NCBI RefSeq assembly: GCF_035989885.1
Contig: NZ_CP108518.1
Location: forward strand, 7,369,001 to 7,433,000
From: Streptomyces sp. NBC_01232
Lineage (GTDB): Bacteria > Actinomycetota > Actinomycetes > Streptomycetales > Streptomycetaceae
Direction of reading: 5' to 3'
Length of the DNA stretch: 64,000 nucleotides
Part shown: one piece after another, positions 34,696-45,010 of the stretch
Layout of the letters: each line of letters starts with the position of its first letter
How positions within the stretch are numbered: the first letter of the stretch is position 1
The notes under the pieces: generated by a model
The model's database searches: none
What the model was told of the DNA's origin: nothing
Seen by the model: only the letters and a program-made list of their open reading frames with translations
Program-made: the position numbers and the translations under genes

Positions 34696-34770
34696 TTCGC
34701 TGACTCCAGTGATCGAGTGCGGAGGGAACGGGCACTGCGCGGACGCGGAGGCGTGCCGCAGGAGGAGTCC

Positions 34771-35199
34771 CTATATCCGCAGGAGCTGGAGTTCGGCGAG
34801 CGAGGGTGGCGCCCGTCTTCCGGCGGCTTCGCAGGCCGCTGAGAGCAGGTTCGGCACGGGGGCAACGGCATCGGCGTCGGCGTGCTCCGTGCCGGTGATG
34901 GGTACGTTGTCCGGTGCGGTGATGTCGGGGGCACTGGGCAGGGACCCGGAGGCGCACATCGTGTCCGCGTGGCTGGTGTGGCGGCCCGTGTCGTGGTCGT
35001 CGTGGGGGCATAGGTGGTGCGGACCGGCATCTGTCGTCGCCACGTGGTGGGACGTGTGCTCGACGGTGACCGGCGACGGCAGAGCGGCCGCAGGGCCCAG
35101 GGCGTGCATACCGAGCAGCCCGACGGTGAGGGCCAGGACGAGCATCATGGTGAGCCGCATCAGCACCCGTGGTGCCGTGCGGGGCTCGCGGCCGGTCAT
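34771..35199 (-). CDS. DUF6153 family exported His-rich protein
   Basis: This 142-residue protein has one N-terminal helix, RLTMMLVLALTVGLLGMHAL. A His- and Asp-rich exported part (EHTSHHVATTDAGPHHLCPH, DDHDTGRHTSHADTMCASG) could coordinate metal. The C-terminus PSLAELQLLRI is conserved in the DUF6153 family, which commonly sits next to DUF305 proteins in actinobacteria. Function is not established; a periplasm-side metal carrier is a reasonable inference. It lies between the P1B ATPase and the DUF305 gene, on the same strand as both. Confidence 0.75.
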   Translation of the reverse strand: MTGREPRTAPRVLMRLTMMLVLALTVGLLGMHALGPAAALPSPVTVEHTSHHVATTDAGPHHLCPHDDHDTGRHTSHADTMCASGSLPSAPDITAPDNVPITGTEHADADAVAPVPNLLSAACEAAGRRAPPSLAELQLLRI

Positions 35200-35246
35200 A
35201 TCTCCCAGCGTAGGGCGCGCCCGCGAAGGGCGCCCCGGGACAGCCC

Positions 35247-37661
35247 CTAGCCCCGCTCGCCGCCTCCGCCCGCCGGATCCGTTCGCTGAGGGCGGGGCAG
35301 GTGGAGGCGCTTGAGCGCGAGGGCGTTGACCGCGACGATGATGCTGGACCCGGACATGGACAGGGCGGCGATCTCGGGGCGGAGGATCAGGCCCGTAGCG
35401 GGTTCGAAGACCCCGGCGGCGATGGGCAGGGCGATGGCGTTGTAGCCGATGGCCCAGCCGAGGTTCTGGCGCATCTTGCGCAGGGTGCCCCGGCCGATAC
35501 GCAGGGCGGTGGGGACGTCCAGGGGGTCGGAGCGCATCAGAACGAGGTCGGCGGTCTCGATGGCCACGTCGGTGCCGGCGCCGATCGCGATGCCCAGGTC
35601 GGCCTGGGCGAGGGCGGGCGCGTCGTTGACACCGTCACCGACCATGGCGACCGTGCGGCCGCCCTGCTGAAGTTCGCCGATCTTGGCGGCCTTGTCGCCG
35701 GGGAGGACGTCGGCGATGACGGTGGTGATGCCCAGGCGCTGCGCGATCCGTTCGGCGGTCGCCCGGTTGTCGCCCGTGAGCATGACGACCTCGACGCCGA
35801 GGCTGTGGAGGTCGGCCACCGCTGCCGGGGAAGTCTCCCGCAGGGCGTCGGCGATCCCGATGAGGGCCGCCGCCCGGCCGTCGACAGCGGCGATGACGAC
35901 GGTGCGGCCGGTGGCGACCAGTTCCTCGCGCCGGCCGCTCAGGGGCCCGAGGTCGACGCCTTCACGTTCGATCAGGCGGCGGTTTCCGACCGCGACCCGG
36001 TGGCCGTCGACCACGGCCGTCGCGCCGTGGCCCGGTACGTTCTCGAACCGGTGGGCCCTCGCGGCGGCGACGCCGCGCGTGGCGGCGTACCGTACGACCG
36101 CAGCGGCCAGCGGATGCTCCGATTCCTGCTCGACGGCCGCGACCAGCCGCAGCACCTCGTCCTCGTCGCCGCCGCGGACGCTGATCACGTCGGTGACTTC
36201 GGGTTCGCCTTTGGTGAGGGTGCCGGTCTTGTCCATGACCACGGTGCGGATGCCTGCAGATGCCTCCAGGGCCATGGCGTTCTTGAACAGCACGCCCCGC
36301 TGGGCGCCCAGCCCGGTCCCGACCATGATCGCGGTGGGGGTGGCCAGGCCCAGTGCGTCCGGGCAGGTGATGACGACCACGGTGATGGCGAAGAGCATGG
36401 CCTCGCCGAAGGGCCGGTCGGTGGCGAGCAGCCATACGGCCAGGGTGAGCGCGCCGCCGACGAGGGCGACGAGCACGAGCCAGAAGGCGGCCCGGTCGGC
36501 GAGCCGCTGACCGGGGGCCTTGGAGTTCTGGGCCTCTTGGACGAGCTTGACGATCTGGGCCAGCGCCGTGTCCGCACCGACCTTGGTCGCCCGCACCCGC
36601 AGTGTGCCGTTGGCGTTGAGGGTGGCGCCGACAACCGGGGAGCCGGGGCCCTTGTGTACGGGCATGCTCTCCCCGGTCACGGTCGACTCGTCGACCTCGC
36701 TCTCACCCTCCTCCACGATCCCGTCCGCGGCGACTTTCGTCCCGGGGCGTACGAGCAGCAGATCCCCGACGACCACCTCGGCGGTGGCGACCTCCACGGG
36801 CCCGCCGTCCCGCAGAACCACGGCCTTCGACGGGGCGAGGTCCAGGAGAGTGCGAATGGCGTTGTTGGCACCGCCGCGGGCACGCATCTCGAACCAGTGG
36901 CCCAGCAGGACGAAGGAGGCCAGCACGGTGGCTGCCTCGTAGAAGACGTCCCCGCCCCCGGTGAGGGTGACGATCAGCGAGTACAGCCAGCCGGCACCGA
37001 CGGCGACCGCCACGAGCACCATCATGTCCAATGTCCGGGCACGCAGGGCCCGTACTGCGCCGACGAAGAAGATCGAGCAGGAGTAGAAGATCACCGGCAG
37101 GCTCAGCAACAGCGCCCACACGTCCTGGCGCAGGCCGAACGGAACGGGTGCGTGCCAGCCGAAGACCTCCTCGCCGATCGGCGACCAGACAACGATCGGG
37201 ACGGAGAACGCCACCGCGACCAGGAAGCGGTGGCGCATGTCGGCGACCATCGCCGCCATAGACATCTCGCCGTGGCCGTCGTGCTCCTTCGCCTCGTCGG
37301 GCGAGCGCGCGCCTGCTGTAGTCACGGGCGTCGTCTGCGGGCGCTGCGGCGCAGCCGTGAAGCCGGGCGGGTCCGGTTCCTGCATCGGATCGCAGATGTG
37401 GGAGGGCACCGACTGGCCTGCGCAGTGGTAGCCGCATTCGGTCACCCATGCGCGCAGCTCGGCGAGCGAGGTCCGCCGAGGGTCGAACACGACCGTGGCC
37501 GACTGCGCCACCGGGTTGACCTCGACGTCGAGCACGCCGGGCCGACGGCCCAGTACGGCCGCGACGGTGCTCTGCTGGCTCGCGCGCACCATGCCCCGCA
37601 CATCCAGCACCGCCGTGCTGCGCTCCTTGCCCGTAGTGCGGTGGTCTGCGGGGTGCGCCAT
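35247..37661 (-). CDS. P1B-type heavy-metal ATPase with CPD transport motif
   Basis: This 804-residue pump has a degenerate heavy-metal-associated N-terminus (VLDVRGMVRASQQSTVAAVL) in which the metal-binding CxxC is missing. Transmembrane helices and the actuator TGES (DESTVTGESMP) follow. TM6 carries TCPDALGLATPTAIMVGTG, then DKTGTLTKGEPE, the P1B marker HPLAAAVVRY, and [20 protein letters not shown]. The transport motif is CPD instead of the CPC of classical Cu+ exporters, so the ion may differ. With DUF305 and DUF6153 next to it, copper or another soft metal is likely. The gene is intact. Confidence 0.9.
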   Translation of the reverse strand: MAHPADHRTTGKERSTAVLDVRGMVRASQQSTVAAVLGRRPGVLDVEVNPVAQSATVVFDPRRTSLAELRAWVTECGYHCAGQSVPSHICDPMQEPDPPGFTAAPQRPQTTPVTTAGARSPDEAKEHDGHGEMSMAAMVADMRHRFLVAVAFSVPIVVWSPIGEEVFGWHAPVPFGLRQDVWALLLSLPVIFYSCSIFFVGAVRALRARTLDMMVLVAVAVGAGWLYSLIVTLTGGGDVFYEAATVLASFVLLGHWFEMRARGGANNAIRTLLDLAPSKAVVLRDGGPVEVATAEVVVGDLLLVRPGTKVAADGIVEEGESEVDESTVTGESMPVHKGPGSPVVGATLNANGTLRVRATKVGADTALAQIVKLVQEAQNSKAPGQRLADRAAFWLVLVALVGGALTLAVWLLATDRPFGEAMLFAITVVVITCPDALGLATPTAIMVGTGLGAQRGVLFKNAMALEASAGIRTVVMDKTGTLTKGEPEVTDVISVRGGDEDEVLRLVAAVEQESEHPLAAAVVRYAATRGVAAARAHRFENVPGHGATAVVDGHRVAVGNRRLIEREGVDLGPLSGRREELVATGRTVVIAAVDGRAAALIGIADALRETSPAAVADLHSLGVEVVMLTGDNRATAERIAQRLGITTVIADVLPGDKAAKIGELQQGGRTVAMVGDGVNDAPALAQADLGIAIGAGTDVAIETADLVLMRSDPLDVPTALRIGRGTLRKMRQNLGWAIGYNAIALPIAAGVFEPATGLILRPEIAALSMSGSSIIVAVNALALKRLHLPRPQRTDPAGGGGERG

Positions 37662-37871
37662 GCTCTCGTTCGCCTCCCGGATGGGTTCAGCTCCGCCTGT
37701 ACAGAAGCCTGCGCTCCTGGTGAGGGCGCCGCAACGGCTGCTGCCGCGCCAGGAGCCGGTGGCGCTGCCGTGGCCTGCTCTGCACCAGCAGCGGGGAGAC
37801 GCTGGTCCTGCTCCTGACCGGGCGGCGTGTTGTCATTCGGGTGGGCGGGGTCCTGGGCGCACACTTCTCGC

Positions 37872-38594
37872 ATGCCCGAGGACGAGGCGCTGACCATCCC
37901 TCCCGAACCGCTGTTGCAAGTGATCGCCAACCTCGCGCGGTTCCATCGAGAACACGAGCAGTTCTACTCGCAGGCTCCGTTGCGGCAGGCGGACGAGCTT
38001 CAGTCGAGGTCCCGGGCACTGAAGTCGCTGGCAGGCCGGTGGAGCGTGACCGACGTCGGTGAGTCGGCAGGGAATCCGTTCGCCGGTGCGGAGGATCTGA
38101 ACGCCCCCGGGCTCGTCGCGGAGTCGGGGATCCTCTTCATGGAAGGGGAGGACGAGCCCGTCGAGCTCCAGCGGCTGAAGCGGGATGTCAGGGAGCTTGC
38201 GGAGGACAGCGACCAGACCGGAATCTGGCTCGCGCACGCCATGGAGCAGTCGTGGGAGGCCGTCGGCCTGCTGGCAGCCTATCCGGCGCTTGCCGATCTG
38301 CTCGGGGAGCGCCATCGCATCATCGCCAACGACTGGCAGTCGGCGGGGTTGCTGGCGCTGGTGGCCAGGCTGCTGCGCCGCTCCCTTGACCTGTTGGACC
38401 GGGTCACGTTCTCTCCTGCGGCGCTGCGGTCCGACCTCCGGTCCGAGCGGAACGCCCCCGCCTACCTCTACTCGGCGTCCGAGCTGCTCGACCGAGCGGC
38501 GGACCTCCTCGCGGAATCGGCAACACTCGTGCGCGACAACGAGCGGCGCTGGCGCGTGTTCGGCACCCGGATTCACCGGCTGCGGTCCGGCTGA
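37872..38594 (+). CDS. Hypothetical helical protein
   Basis: ATG 37872 (MPEDEALTIPPEPLLQVIAN) gives 240 residues. It is rich in helices and Ala/Leu/Glu, with RLKRDVRELAEDSDQTGIWL, LLGERHRIIANDWQSAGLLA and LLRRSLDLLDRVTFSP, and it lacks Cys and signal peptide. I do not recognise the family. It is divergent from the P1B ATPase gene by 210 bases. Coding is supported by its length and high third-position GC. Confidence 0.6.
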   Translation: MPEDEALTIPPEPLLQVIANLARFHREHEQFYSQAPLRQADELQSRSRALKSLAGRWSVTDVGESAGNPFAGAEDLNAPGLVAESGILFMEGEDEPVELQRLKRDVRELAEDSDQTGIWLAHAMEQSWEAVGLLAAYPALADLLGERHRIIANDWQSAGLLALVARLLRRSLDLLDRVTFSPAALRSDLRSERNAPAYLYSASELLDRAADLLAESATLVRDNERRWRVFGTRIHRLRSG

Positions 38595-38936
38595 GGCGGG
38601 TTCCTCATGGGGATGCCGCCGAGAGGGAAGCCAGGGACGATCGCGGTGTGCTTGCGTACCTGCCGCGTCGGATCGGTTGTAGATCCGTTCACCGCGCTGC
38701 CCGCGGATGGCCGGATGATGTGCCCGCTGGTACGCGACCAACCATCCGGTTGGCGACCACCGGAGGGAGGCGCGTGGCCGACCCGTTGCGTGGGCTCGCG
38801 GAGTACGACCCAGCGCGACCTCCGCTTCCGTGTCCATGGGGCGGGCACGGATGTCACCTCCGGTGCGCCGACCGCGGACCGCGCGAGGCCGGGGGCCATG
38901 GCGAAACATCGGCCTCGCGCGGCTTCCGGATGGTTG
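38595..38936. other. Intergenic stretch without a recognisable gene
   Basis: These 342 bases between the hypothetical gene and cstR hold only frames without family resemblance or good starts. I see no repeat or hairpin worth reporting. Confidence 0.4.
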
Positions 38937-39840
<904 letters not shown>

Positions 39841-39929
39841 GGCGGACTGTCTCTCCTGCTGGATGTTGGCGGTGGTAAGGGTGCGGATACCGGGCGCCTG
39901 TGGGGGTGGCGGTGTGGGCGGACCCGCCG

Positions 39930-40676
39930 TCAGCGGATCGCGTCGGTGAGCATGAAGGCCGCGACGGACAGCAGCACGACAGCGAAGATGCGTTGAAGGG
40001 CTGGGCCCTTGATCGCGGCGGACAGGTGCTTTCCGTCCCAGGCGGCGAGGATCGCCGCCCCGGTGAAGGGCGCGACGACTGCCCAGTCCAGAGGACTGGC
40101 CCCGCCGGTACGGACGGTGAGTGCGGCGAGCGAGTTGACGGTGATGACGAGCAGGCTCGTCCCGATGGCCGCCCGCATCCTCAGACCCAGCACTCCGACC
40201 AGGGCGGGGACGGCGAGGAATCCGCCGCCGACGCCCAGGAATCCGGTGACCGCACCCAGGCTCGCGCCGGCTCCGGCGGCCCGGGCCGGGCGGACCGGGC
40301 GGACCTCGTCCTCGGGTACGGGGGACGTGAGCATGCGCAGGGCCGCGAGACCCGCGACGGCTGCGAACGCGGCCGTGAGCAGCTGTCCGGGCAGTCGTGC
40401 GGCGAGGGCGGCTGCCGCCATGGCGGGAGGGATGCCGGCGGCCGCGAAGAGGGCGCCGGTTCTCCAGCGGACGTTGCCGGAGGTGGCGTGGGTGTAGAGG
40501 GCGGTGGCGGACGTGGCGGTGACGATGATCAGCGACGCGGTGGTGGCGGCTGCAGGGGTGAAGCCGAGCAGGTAGATCAGTGCGGGGACCGCGAGTACGC
40601 TGCCGCCGCCCCCCAGGGCGCCGAGTGCCAGGCCGACGACGGCTCCTGCGACCAGGGCGAGGACGAGCGTGCTCAC
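39930..40676 (-). CDS. TauE/SafE-family sulfite or thiosulfate exporter
   Basis: GTG 40676 overlaps the upstream rhodanese stop (GTGA) and gives 248 residues. About eight helices carry the duplicated TauE signature GALGGGGSVLAVPALIYLLG and GFLGVGGGFLAVPALVGVLG. The family exports sulfite, sulfoacetate or related sulfur anions. In cst operons it is thought to remove products of persulfide oxidation. Operon position between two rhodanese genes supports that. Confidence 0.9.
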   Translation of the reverse strand: MSTLVLALVAGAVVGLALGALGGGGSVLAVPALIYLLGFTPAAATTASLIIVTATSATALYTHATSGNVRWRTGALFAAAGIPPAMAAAALAARLPGQLLTAAFAAVAGLAALRMLTSPVPEDEVRPVRPARAAGAGASLGAVTGFLGVGGGFLAVPALVGVLGLRMRAAIGTSLLVITVNSLAALTVRTGGASPLDWAVVAPFTGAAILAAWDGKHLSAAIKGPALQRIFAVVLLSVAAFMLTDAIR

Positions 40677-41035
40677 GCTATCGAGCCGCTGCTTCCGCGG
40701 CCGTCGACGACCGGGAGCCCCGCCGCGGCCCAGGCGTTCATGCCGCCCTTGACGTCGACGGCCTCGGCTCCGCGTTCGGTCAGGATTCTCGCGGCTCGCT
40801 GGGACCGGTGCCCGGAGCGGCAGATCACCACCAGCGGCCGTCCCTGGGCAGCCGGAGGCAGGCCGGCGCCGGCCTGCAGGGCGGAGAGCGGGGCGTGCAC
40901 GGCGCCGGGTGCGTGCCCGGCTGTCCATTCCGCCCGCTCGCGCACGTCGAGCAGGACGGCACCCTCGTCTCGGGCGCGCTGATGGGCATCGGCTGGAGTC
41001 ACGCGGGCGGGGCCGCGGCGGAGGGAGAACATCAT
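40673..41035 (-). CDS. Single-domain rhodanese
   Basis: ATG 41035 (second ATG at 41032; GAGAAGGA upstream) gives 120 residues: TPADAHQRARDEGAVLLDVR, EWTAGHAPGAVHAPLSAL, and active loop VVICRSGHRSQRA with the catalytic Cys near residue 72. The RSGHRS loop is typical of sulfane-sulfur carriers such as PspE/GlpE. It likely passes persulfide sulfur within the cst-like pathway. It overlaps tauE by 4 bases. Confidence 0.9.
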   Translation of the reverse strand: MMFSLRRGPARVTPADAHQRARDEGAVLLDVRERAEWTAGHAPGAVHAPLSALQAGAGLPPAAQGRPLVVICRSGHRSQRAARILTERGAEAVDVKGGMNAWAAAGLPVVDGRGSSGSIA

Positions 41036-41073
41036 CGGGTCCTTCTCTTGTGGGGAACGGGGAGGGCGAGCCG

Positions 41074-42450
41074 TCAACTGTCGGAACGGGGCCCGGTGAC
41101 CATCGGTAGGCCCGCGCTTCGGGCGCCGTCGAAGGAATCGTCGACGGCCACGACGTCGCGTCCGGCGGCGTCGAGCAGGGAGGCGGCGATCCCCGCGCGC
41201 ATTCCGCCCGCGCAGTGAACCCACACCACTCCGGCCGGCAAATCGTGCTGGCGTCGGTGGAGCTGGTGGATCGGGATGTGCACCGAGTCCTTGATCCAGC
41301 CGTCCGCGCGTTCGGAGTCCCGCCGTACGTCCAGCACGATCCGGTGCTCGTAGGGGTCCAGGGCGGCGAGGTCGGCGAACGTGGCCCGCGGGAAGCTCCG
41401 CAGTTCTTCGTTCGCGGAGATCCACTCGGCAGGCTCTCCGGTGGCGGCTGCGGCCGGGCGGTCGATCCCGACCCGGGCCAGTTCCCGCTGCGCCTGCGCC
41501 AGCTGCTCGGGGGATTCCGCGAGGAGCGTGACGGGCTTGCCCCAGGGGATCAACCACGCGAGGTAGGTCGCGATCTTCCCGTCGGCCTCGAAGTTGAACG
41601 ATCCGGCTACGTGTCCCCGGGCGAAGGCGATGCGGTTGCGCAGGTCGACCACCCACTCCCCGGCGGCCAGGCGGGCGGCGATGTCGGCGGCGTCCGCCAC
41701 GGGAGGTGCGGTGAGGTCGACCGGAGCCGGACCTGCGGCGTTGGCCGGGCCCATGTGGGCGTAGTAGGCGGGCACGTCGTCGAGCCCGGCCAGGAGGGCG
41801 GCGACGAAGGCGTCGACGTCCTGGACCAGGGCGTCGTTGCCCGCCTTCTCCTTGCCGATGGTGGTGGCGTCCCCGTCGGCCTGGGCGGAGGAGCAGAAGC
41901 TGCCGAACCCGTGGGTGGGCAGGACCTCGGTCTCGTCCGGAAGCTCGGCGGCCAGCCGGTGCGCGGAGGCGTGCTGGGCGCGGGCCAGCTCCTCGGTCAG
42001 TCGCGGCTCCACCAGGTCGGGCCGTCCGACCGTCCCGATCAGCAGGGAACCTCCGGTGAACACGGCGACGGCCGCACCCCGCTCCTCCAGGACGTAGGAG
42101 GTGTGGTGCGGGGTGTGGCCGGGGGTGGCCAGGGCCCGCAGCGAGATGCCGTCGTCCACGGCGAAGGTGTCGCCGTCATGGACGGGGGTGCGGTCGAAGG
42201 ACACCCGGGCCGCGGCGGGCACCAGGTAGGCCGCGCCGGTGAGGCGGGCCAGGTCCAGGCCGCCGGAGACGTAGTCGTTGTGGACGTGCGTCTCCACGAC
42301 GTGGGAGATCCGCACCCCGCGCCGTGCCGCTGCGGCGAGTACCTGGTCGACGTCGCGCGGCGGATCCACCGCCACGGCCGTGTGGGCACCGCCCGCCAGG
42401 TAGCTGCGGTTGCCGAGCCCTTCCAGTTCAAGGGTGTCGATGAAGAACAC
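41074..42450 (-). CDS. Persulfide dioxygenase-rhodanese fusion (CstB-like)
   Basis: GTG 42450 with AAGGAG 9 bases upstream gives 458 residues. Residues 1-240 are a metallo-beta-lactamase fold with ETHVHNDYVSGG, GHTPHHTSY and LPTHGFGSFCS, the iron site of ETHE1/persulfide dioxygenases. A first rhodanese domain (WVVDLRNRIAFARGHVAGSF) lacks a Cys. The second (IVLDVRRDSERADGWI; VWVHCAGGMRAGIAAS) has the active Cys near 418. CstB-type enzymes oxidise and transfer persulfide sulfur to yield thiosulfate. It is the first gene of the operon, directly behind two CstR-type operators. Confidence 0.92.
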   Translation of the reverse strand: MFFIDTLELEGLGNRSYLAGGAHTAVAVDPPRDVDQVLAAAARRGVRISHVVETHVHNDYVSGGLDLARLTGAAYLVPAAARVSFDRTPVHDGDTFAVDDGISLRALATPGHTPHHTSYVLEERGAAVAVFTGGSLLIGTVGRPDLVEPRLTEELARAQHASAHRLAAELPDETEVLPTHGFGSFCSSAQADGDATTIGKEKAGNDALVQDVDAFVAALLAGLDDVPAYYAHMGPANAAGPAPVDLTAPPVADAADIAARLAAGEWVVDLRNRIAFARGHVAGSFNFEADGKIATYLAWLIPWGKPVTLLAESPEQLAQAQRELARVGIDRPAAAATGEPAEWISANEELRSFPRATFADLAALDPYEHRIVLDVRRDSERADGWIKDSVHIPIHQLHRRQHDLPAGVVWVHCAGGMRAGIAASLLDAAGRDVVAVDDSFDGARSAGLPMVTGPRSDS

Positions 42451-42474
42451 GCTGTCGCTCCTTCTCGTGAGAAT

Positions 42475-42522
42475 TACCCCCGGGGGTATATCTCGAGCGT
42501 AGCACTAGTACCCCCGGGGGTA
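42475..42522. promoter_or_regulatory. Two perfect CstR-type operators
   Basis: TACCCCCGGGGGTA occurs at 42475-42488 and again at 42509-42522, with centres 34 bp apart. Both are perfect palindromes and lie 25-72 bases upstream of the persulfide dioxygenase start. They probably bind CstR. The divergent ABC gene starts 83 bases to the right, so it might also be affected. Confidence 0.82.
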
Positions 42523-42604
42523 TTTTCGGTGGGCGCGGTAGGGCCCGTTCCCGGCTCACTGCGCATCGGTTCGGGCCAGGGCACAGACTGGTGGGGTGGG
42601 CGCC

Positions 42605-43516
42605 ATGGACGCGATCGAGCTCATAGGACTGACCAAGCGGTACGGGGCAGTGGTCGGGGTGGAGGAACTCACACTCGGCATCGGTCCGGGCGAGGTGTTC
42701 GGCTTCCTCGGGCCGAACGGGGCGGGCAAGACCACCACCCTCAGGTGCCTGACCGGCTTGCTGCGCCCGACGGCCGGGCATGTGCGGGTGCTGGGGATGG
42801 ACCCGCTCGCCGATCACCGCCGGGTGGCTCGGGAACTCGGCTATCTCCCGGGTGAGCTGCGTCTGTACCCGGAGCTCACCGGGGCGCAGACCCTCGACCT
42901 CCTGTGTTCCCTCCAGGGCCGGTCCTGCACACGGCGGGCCGAGCTGTGCGAGCGGCTGGGACTGACGCCGGCGGTGCTGCGCCGCACGGTGGGCGGGTAC
43001 TCGCGCGGTATGAAGCAGAAGCTCGGCCTGGTGCAGGCGCTGCAGCACGATCCCCGGCTGGTGGTGCTGGACGAGCCGACCGAGGGGCTGGACCCTCTGG
43101 TGCAGGAGACGTTCTTCGAGCTGATGGAGCAGGCGGCGGCCGACGGCCGCACCGTGCTGTTGTCCAGCCATGTCCTCCCGGAGGTGCAGCGGGCCTGCGG
43201 ACGCGTGGCGATCGTCCGGGACGGGCGCCTGGTGACGGTGGAGAGCGTGGCCGCCCTGCGGGAGGCGCGTGCGCGGCGGATCCGCCTGACCTTCGGCGAC
43301 GGGAAGGGGGCACGCCCTCTGGGGCGCGCGCAGCAGTGGGCGCCCGGCTGGGAAGGCGACCGGGTGGAGCTGCTCGTACCCCCGAGCGAGGTGGTGGGGG
43401 CACTGCGCGAGCTGCTGGCCCTGGGGGTGGCCGACGTCATCGTGGAGGAGGCGGGTCTGGACGAGGCGTTCCTGGACCTGTACCGCAACGGCAAGGCGGA
43501 GGGGGCGGCGCCGTGA
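42605..43516 (+). CDS. ABC transporter ATP-binding protein
   Basis: ATG 42605 (MDAIELIGLTKRYG) gives 303 residues. Walker A GPNGAGKTT, Q-loop region LGYLPGELRLY, signature YSRGMKQKLGL, Walker B LVVLDEPTEGLDP and the switch His in LLSSHVLPEVQRAC are all intact. The C-terminal 80 residues form the regulatory extension seen in DrrA/ABC-2-type exporters. It overlaps the permease gene by 4 bases, so the two form an exporter unit. The cargo is unknown. Confidence 0.93.
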   Translation: MDAIELIGLTKRYGAVVGVEELTLGIGPGEVFGFLGPNGAGKTTTLRCLTGLLRPTAGHVRVLGMDPLADHRRVARELGYLPGELRLYPELTGAQTLDLLCSLQGRSCTRRAELCERLGLTPAVLRRTVGGYSRGMKQKLGLVQALQHDPRLVVLDEPTEGLDPLVQETFFELMEQAAADGRTVLLSSHVLPEVQRACGRVAIVRDGRLVTVESVAALREARARRIRLTFGDGKGARPLGRAQQWAPGWEGDRVELLVPPSEVVGALRELLALGVADVIVEEAGLDEAFLDLYRNGKAEGAAP

Positions 43517-44334
43517 AGACGCGGTGGCCCCTGCTGTGGCTGGCGCTGCACCGGCGCCGGCGGATGCTGATGGCCCTGGTGGTGGGGATGGTCGTCTTCG
43601 AGGCGCTGATCGTGGTGGTGGCGAACACGATCGCGCCGGGGCAGCTGTTCTCGGCGGGCGGGAAGGGACCTCCGTCGGCGTACCGGGCGTTCAGCGGGTC
43701 GGGCGGGGACGTGTCGATCGCGAGCTATCCGGGGCTGCTCGGGGCCGGGCTCGTGCATCCGTTCTGGATCGCCATGCAGCTGACCGCGATCGGCGCCCTG
43801 GCTGCGGCGGCGGTGGCTGCCGACGTGGAATCCGGGACGATCGAGCTGATCATGGTGCGCCCCGTGAGCCGCAACCGGCTGCTCGCCGAGCGGACGGCTG
43901 CCGTGGTGATCGCCGCCCTCGCCCTCAACGCCGCGGCGACGCTCACGGTGGCGGCAGGCGTCTGGCTGTCGCCGGACATCCACCGGGACGTGCCGCTCAG
44001 CGGTGTCTTCGCCGCCGGGCTGATGGGGTGCGGCTTCGCCCTGTGCCTGGCCGGACCGGCTCTGGCCGTGTCCGCATGGGGGAGCCGGCGCGCCCAGGTG
44101 ATCGGTGCGACGATCGCGATCGGGGCGGTCGGTTTCGCGCTGAACTTCATCGCGCTGGCCTGGTCCAAGGCGGCGCCCCTGCGGTTCATCAGCCCCTTCC
44201 ACTACTACACACCGGGTGACGCACTGGCGCAGGGCCACGTGCTGTGGCCGCAGTTGGGCATTCTGGTCGGGGTCGGAGTGGTGGGGCTCATCCTGGGCCA
44301 CGCGTTGCTGATGAGGCGGGACCTGGCCCCGTAG
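43513..44334 (+). CDS. ABC-2-type transporter permease
   Basis: GTG 43513 overlaps the ATPase stop. The 273-residue protein has about six helices (RMLMALVVGMVVFEALIVVV, PFWIAMQLTAIGALAAAAVA, LGILVGVGVVGLILGHALLM). It carries the ABC-2 signature ESGTIELIMVRPVSRNRLLA, the coupling region between helices 2 and 3. It probably forms a homodimer with the upstream ATPase to export a lipophilic compound, lipid or drug. Confidence 0.88.
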   Translation: MKTRWPLLWLALHRRRRMLMALVVGMVVFEALIVVVANTIAPGQLFSAGGKGPPSAYRAFSGSGGDVSIASYPGLLGAGLVHPFWIAMQLTAIGALAAAAVAADVESGTIELIMVRPVSRNRLLAERTAAVVIAALALNAAATLTVAAGVWLSPDIHRDVPLSGVFAAGLMGCGFALCLAGPALAVSAWGSRRAQVIGATIAIGAVGFALNFIALAWSKAAPLRFISPFHYYTPGDALAQGHVLWPQLGILVGVGVVGLILGHALLMRRDLAP

Positions 44335-44347
44335 GCCGGGACAGCGG

Positions 44348-45001
44348 TCAGGGGGATACGGGGCCTTCGAGTCGGGAGTGCACACCGACCACGCCTTCAA
44401 CAGCCCGGGCGAGGCGCGTGGCCACGGGGATGAGGTGGGGGTCGCGGGTCCTTCCTCTCAGGGTGACGACGCCGTGCGTCACGTCGACCGTGATGTCACG
44501 GCGAGAGAGCGGGAAGAGGCGCTCGACGACCTCGCGGCGGACTTCGGCGGCCAGGTCGTCGTCGGAGCGGAGGAAGACCTTCAGGAGGTCGGCGCGGCTG
44601 ACGACGCCGAGGAGAGTGCCGTCGGCATCCACGACCGGGAGACGCTTGATGTGGCGGTCGGCCATCAGCCGGGCGGCATGGGGGAGCGTGGCGTCGGGGC
44701 GGATGGTGACGGCCGGGCTCGTCATCAGCTGCTCGGCGCGGACCGATCCGGCCTTCGCGGTGTCGCCGAGGCGGCGCATCTGCTCGATGAGGCTCGGTCC
44801 GTGTTCGTGGAACTCCTCCTTGGTGAGGAGGTCGGCTTCGGAGACGACGCCGATGACATGGCCTTCGCCTTCGATGACCGGGACCGCGGTGACCTGCCAG
44901 CGCTCCATCGCGGTCGCGATCTCCTTGAATTCGGCGGCGGGCGTGACGGTGACGACGGTCTTCGTCATGACGTCGTTGACGGTGTACGGGGTGGAGGTCA
45001 T
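44348..45001 (-). CDS. CBS-CBS-BON domain protein
   Basis: This 217-residue protein has CBS motif 1 (TVNDVMTKTVVTVTPAAEFK...VIGVVSEADLL), CBS motif 2 (LMTSPAVTIRPDATLPHAAR...LLGVVSRADLLKVFL) and a C-terminal BON domain (VDVTHGVVTLRGRTRDPHL). Paired CBS domains bind adenine nucleotides and usually report energy or redox state; BON domains bind membranes or partner proteins. It lies 9 bases after the cNMP-binding gene and is likely co-transcribed with it. This type is part of DosR-like dormancy regulons in actinobacteria. Confidence 0.88.
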   Translation of the reverse strand: MTSTPYTVNDVMTKTVVTVTPAAEFKEIATAMERWQVTAVPVIEGEGHVIGVVSEADLLTKEEFHEHGPSLIEQMRRLGDTAKAGSVRAEQLMTSPAVTIRPDATLPHAARLMADRHIKRLPVVDADGTLLGVVSRADLLKVFLRSDDDLAAEVRREVVERLFPLSRRDITVDVTHGVVTLRGRTRDPHLIPVATRLARAVEGVVGVHSRLEGPVSP

Positions 45002-45010
45002 GGCTGGTCC

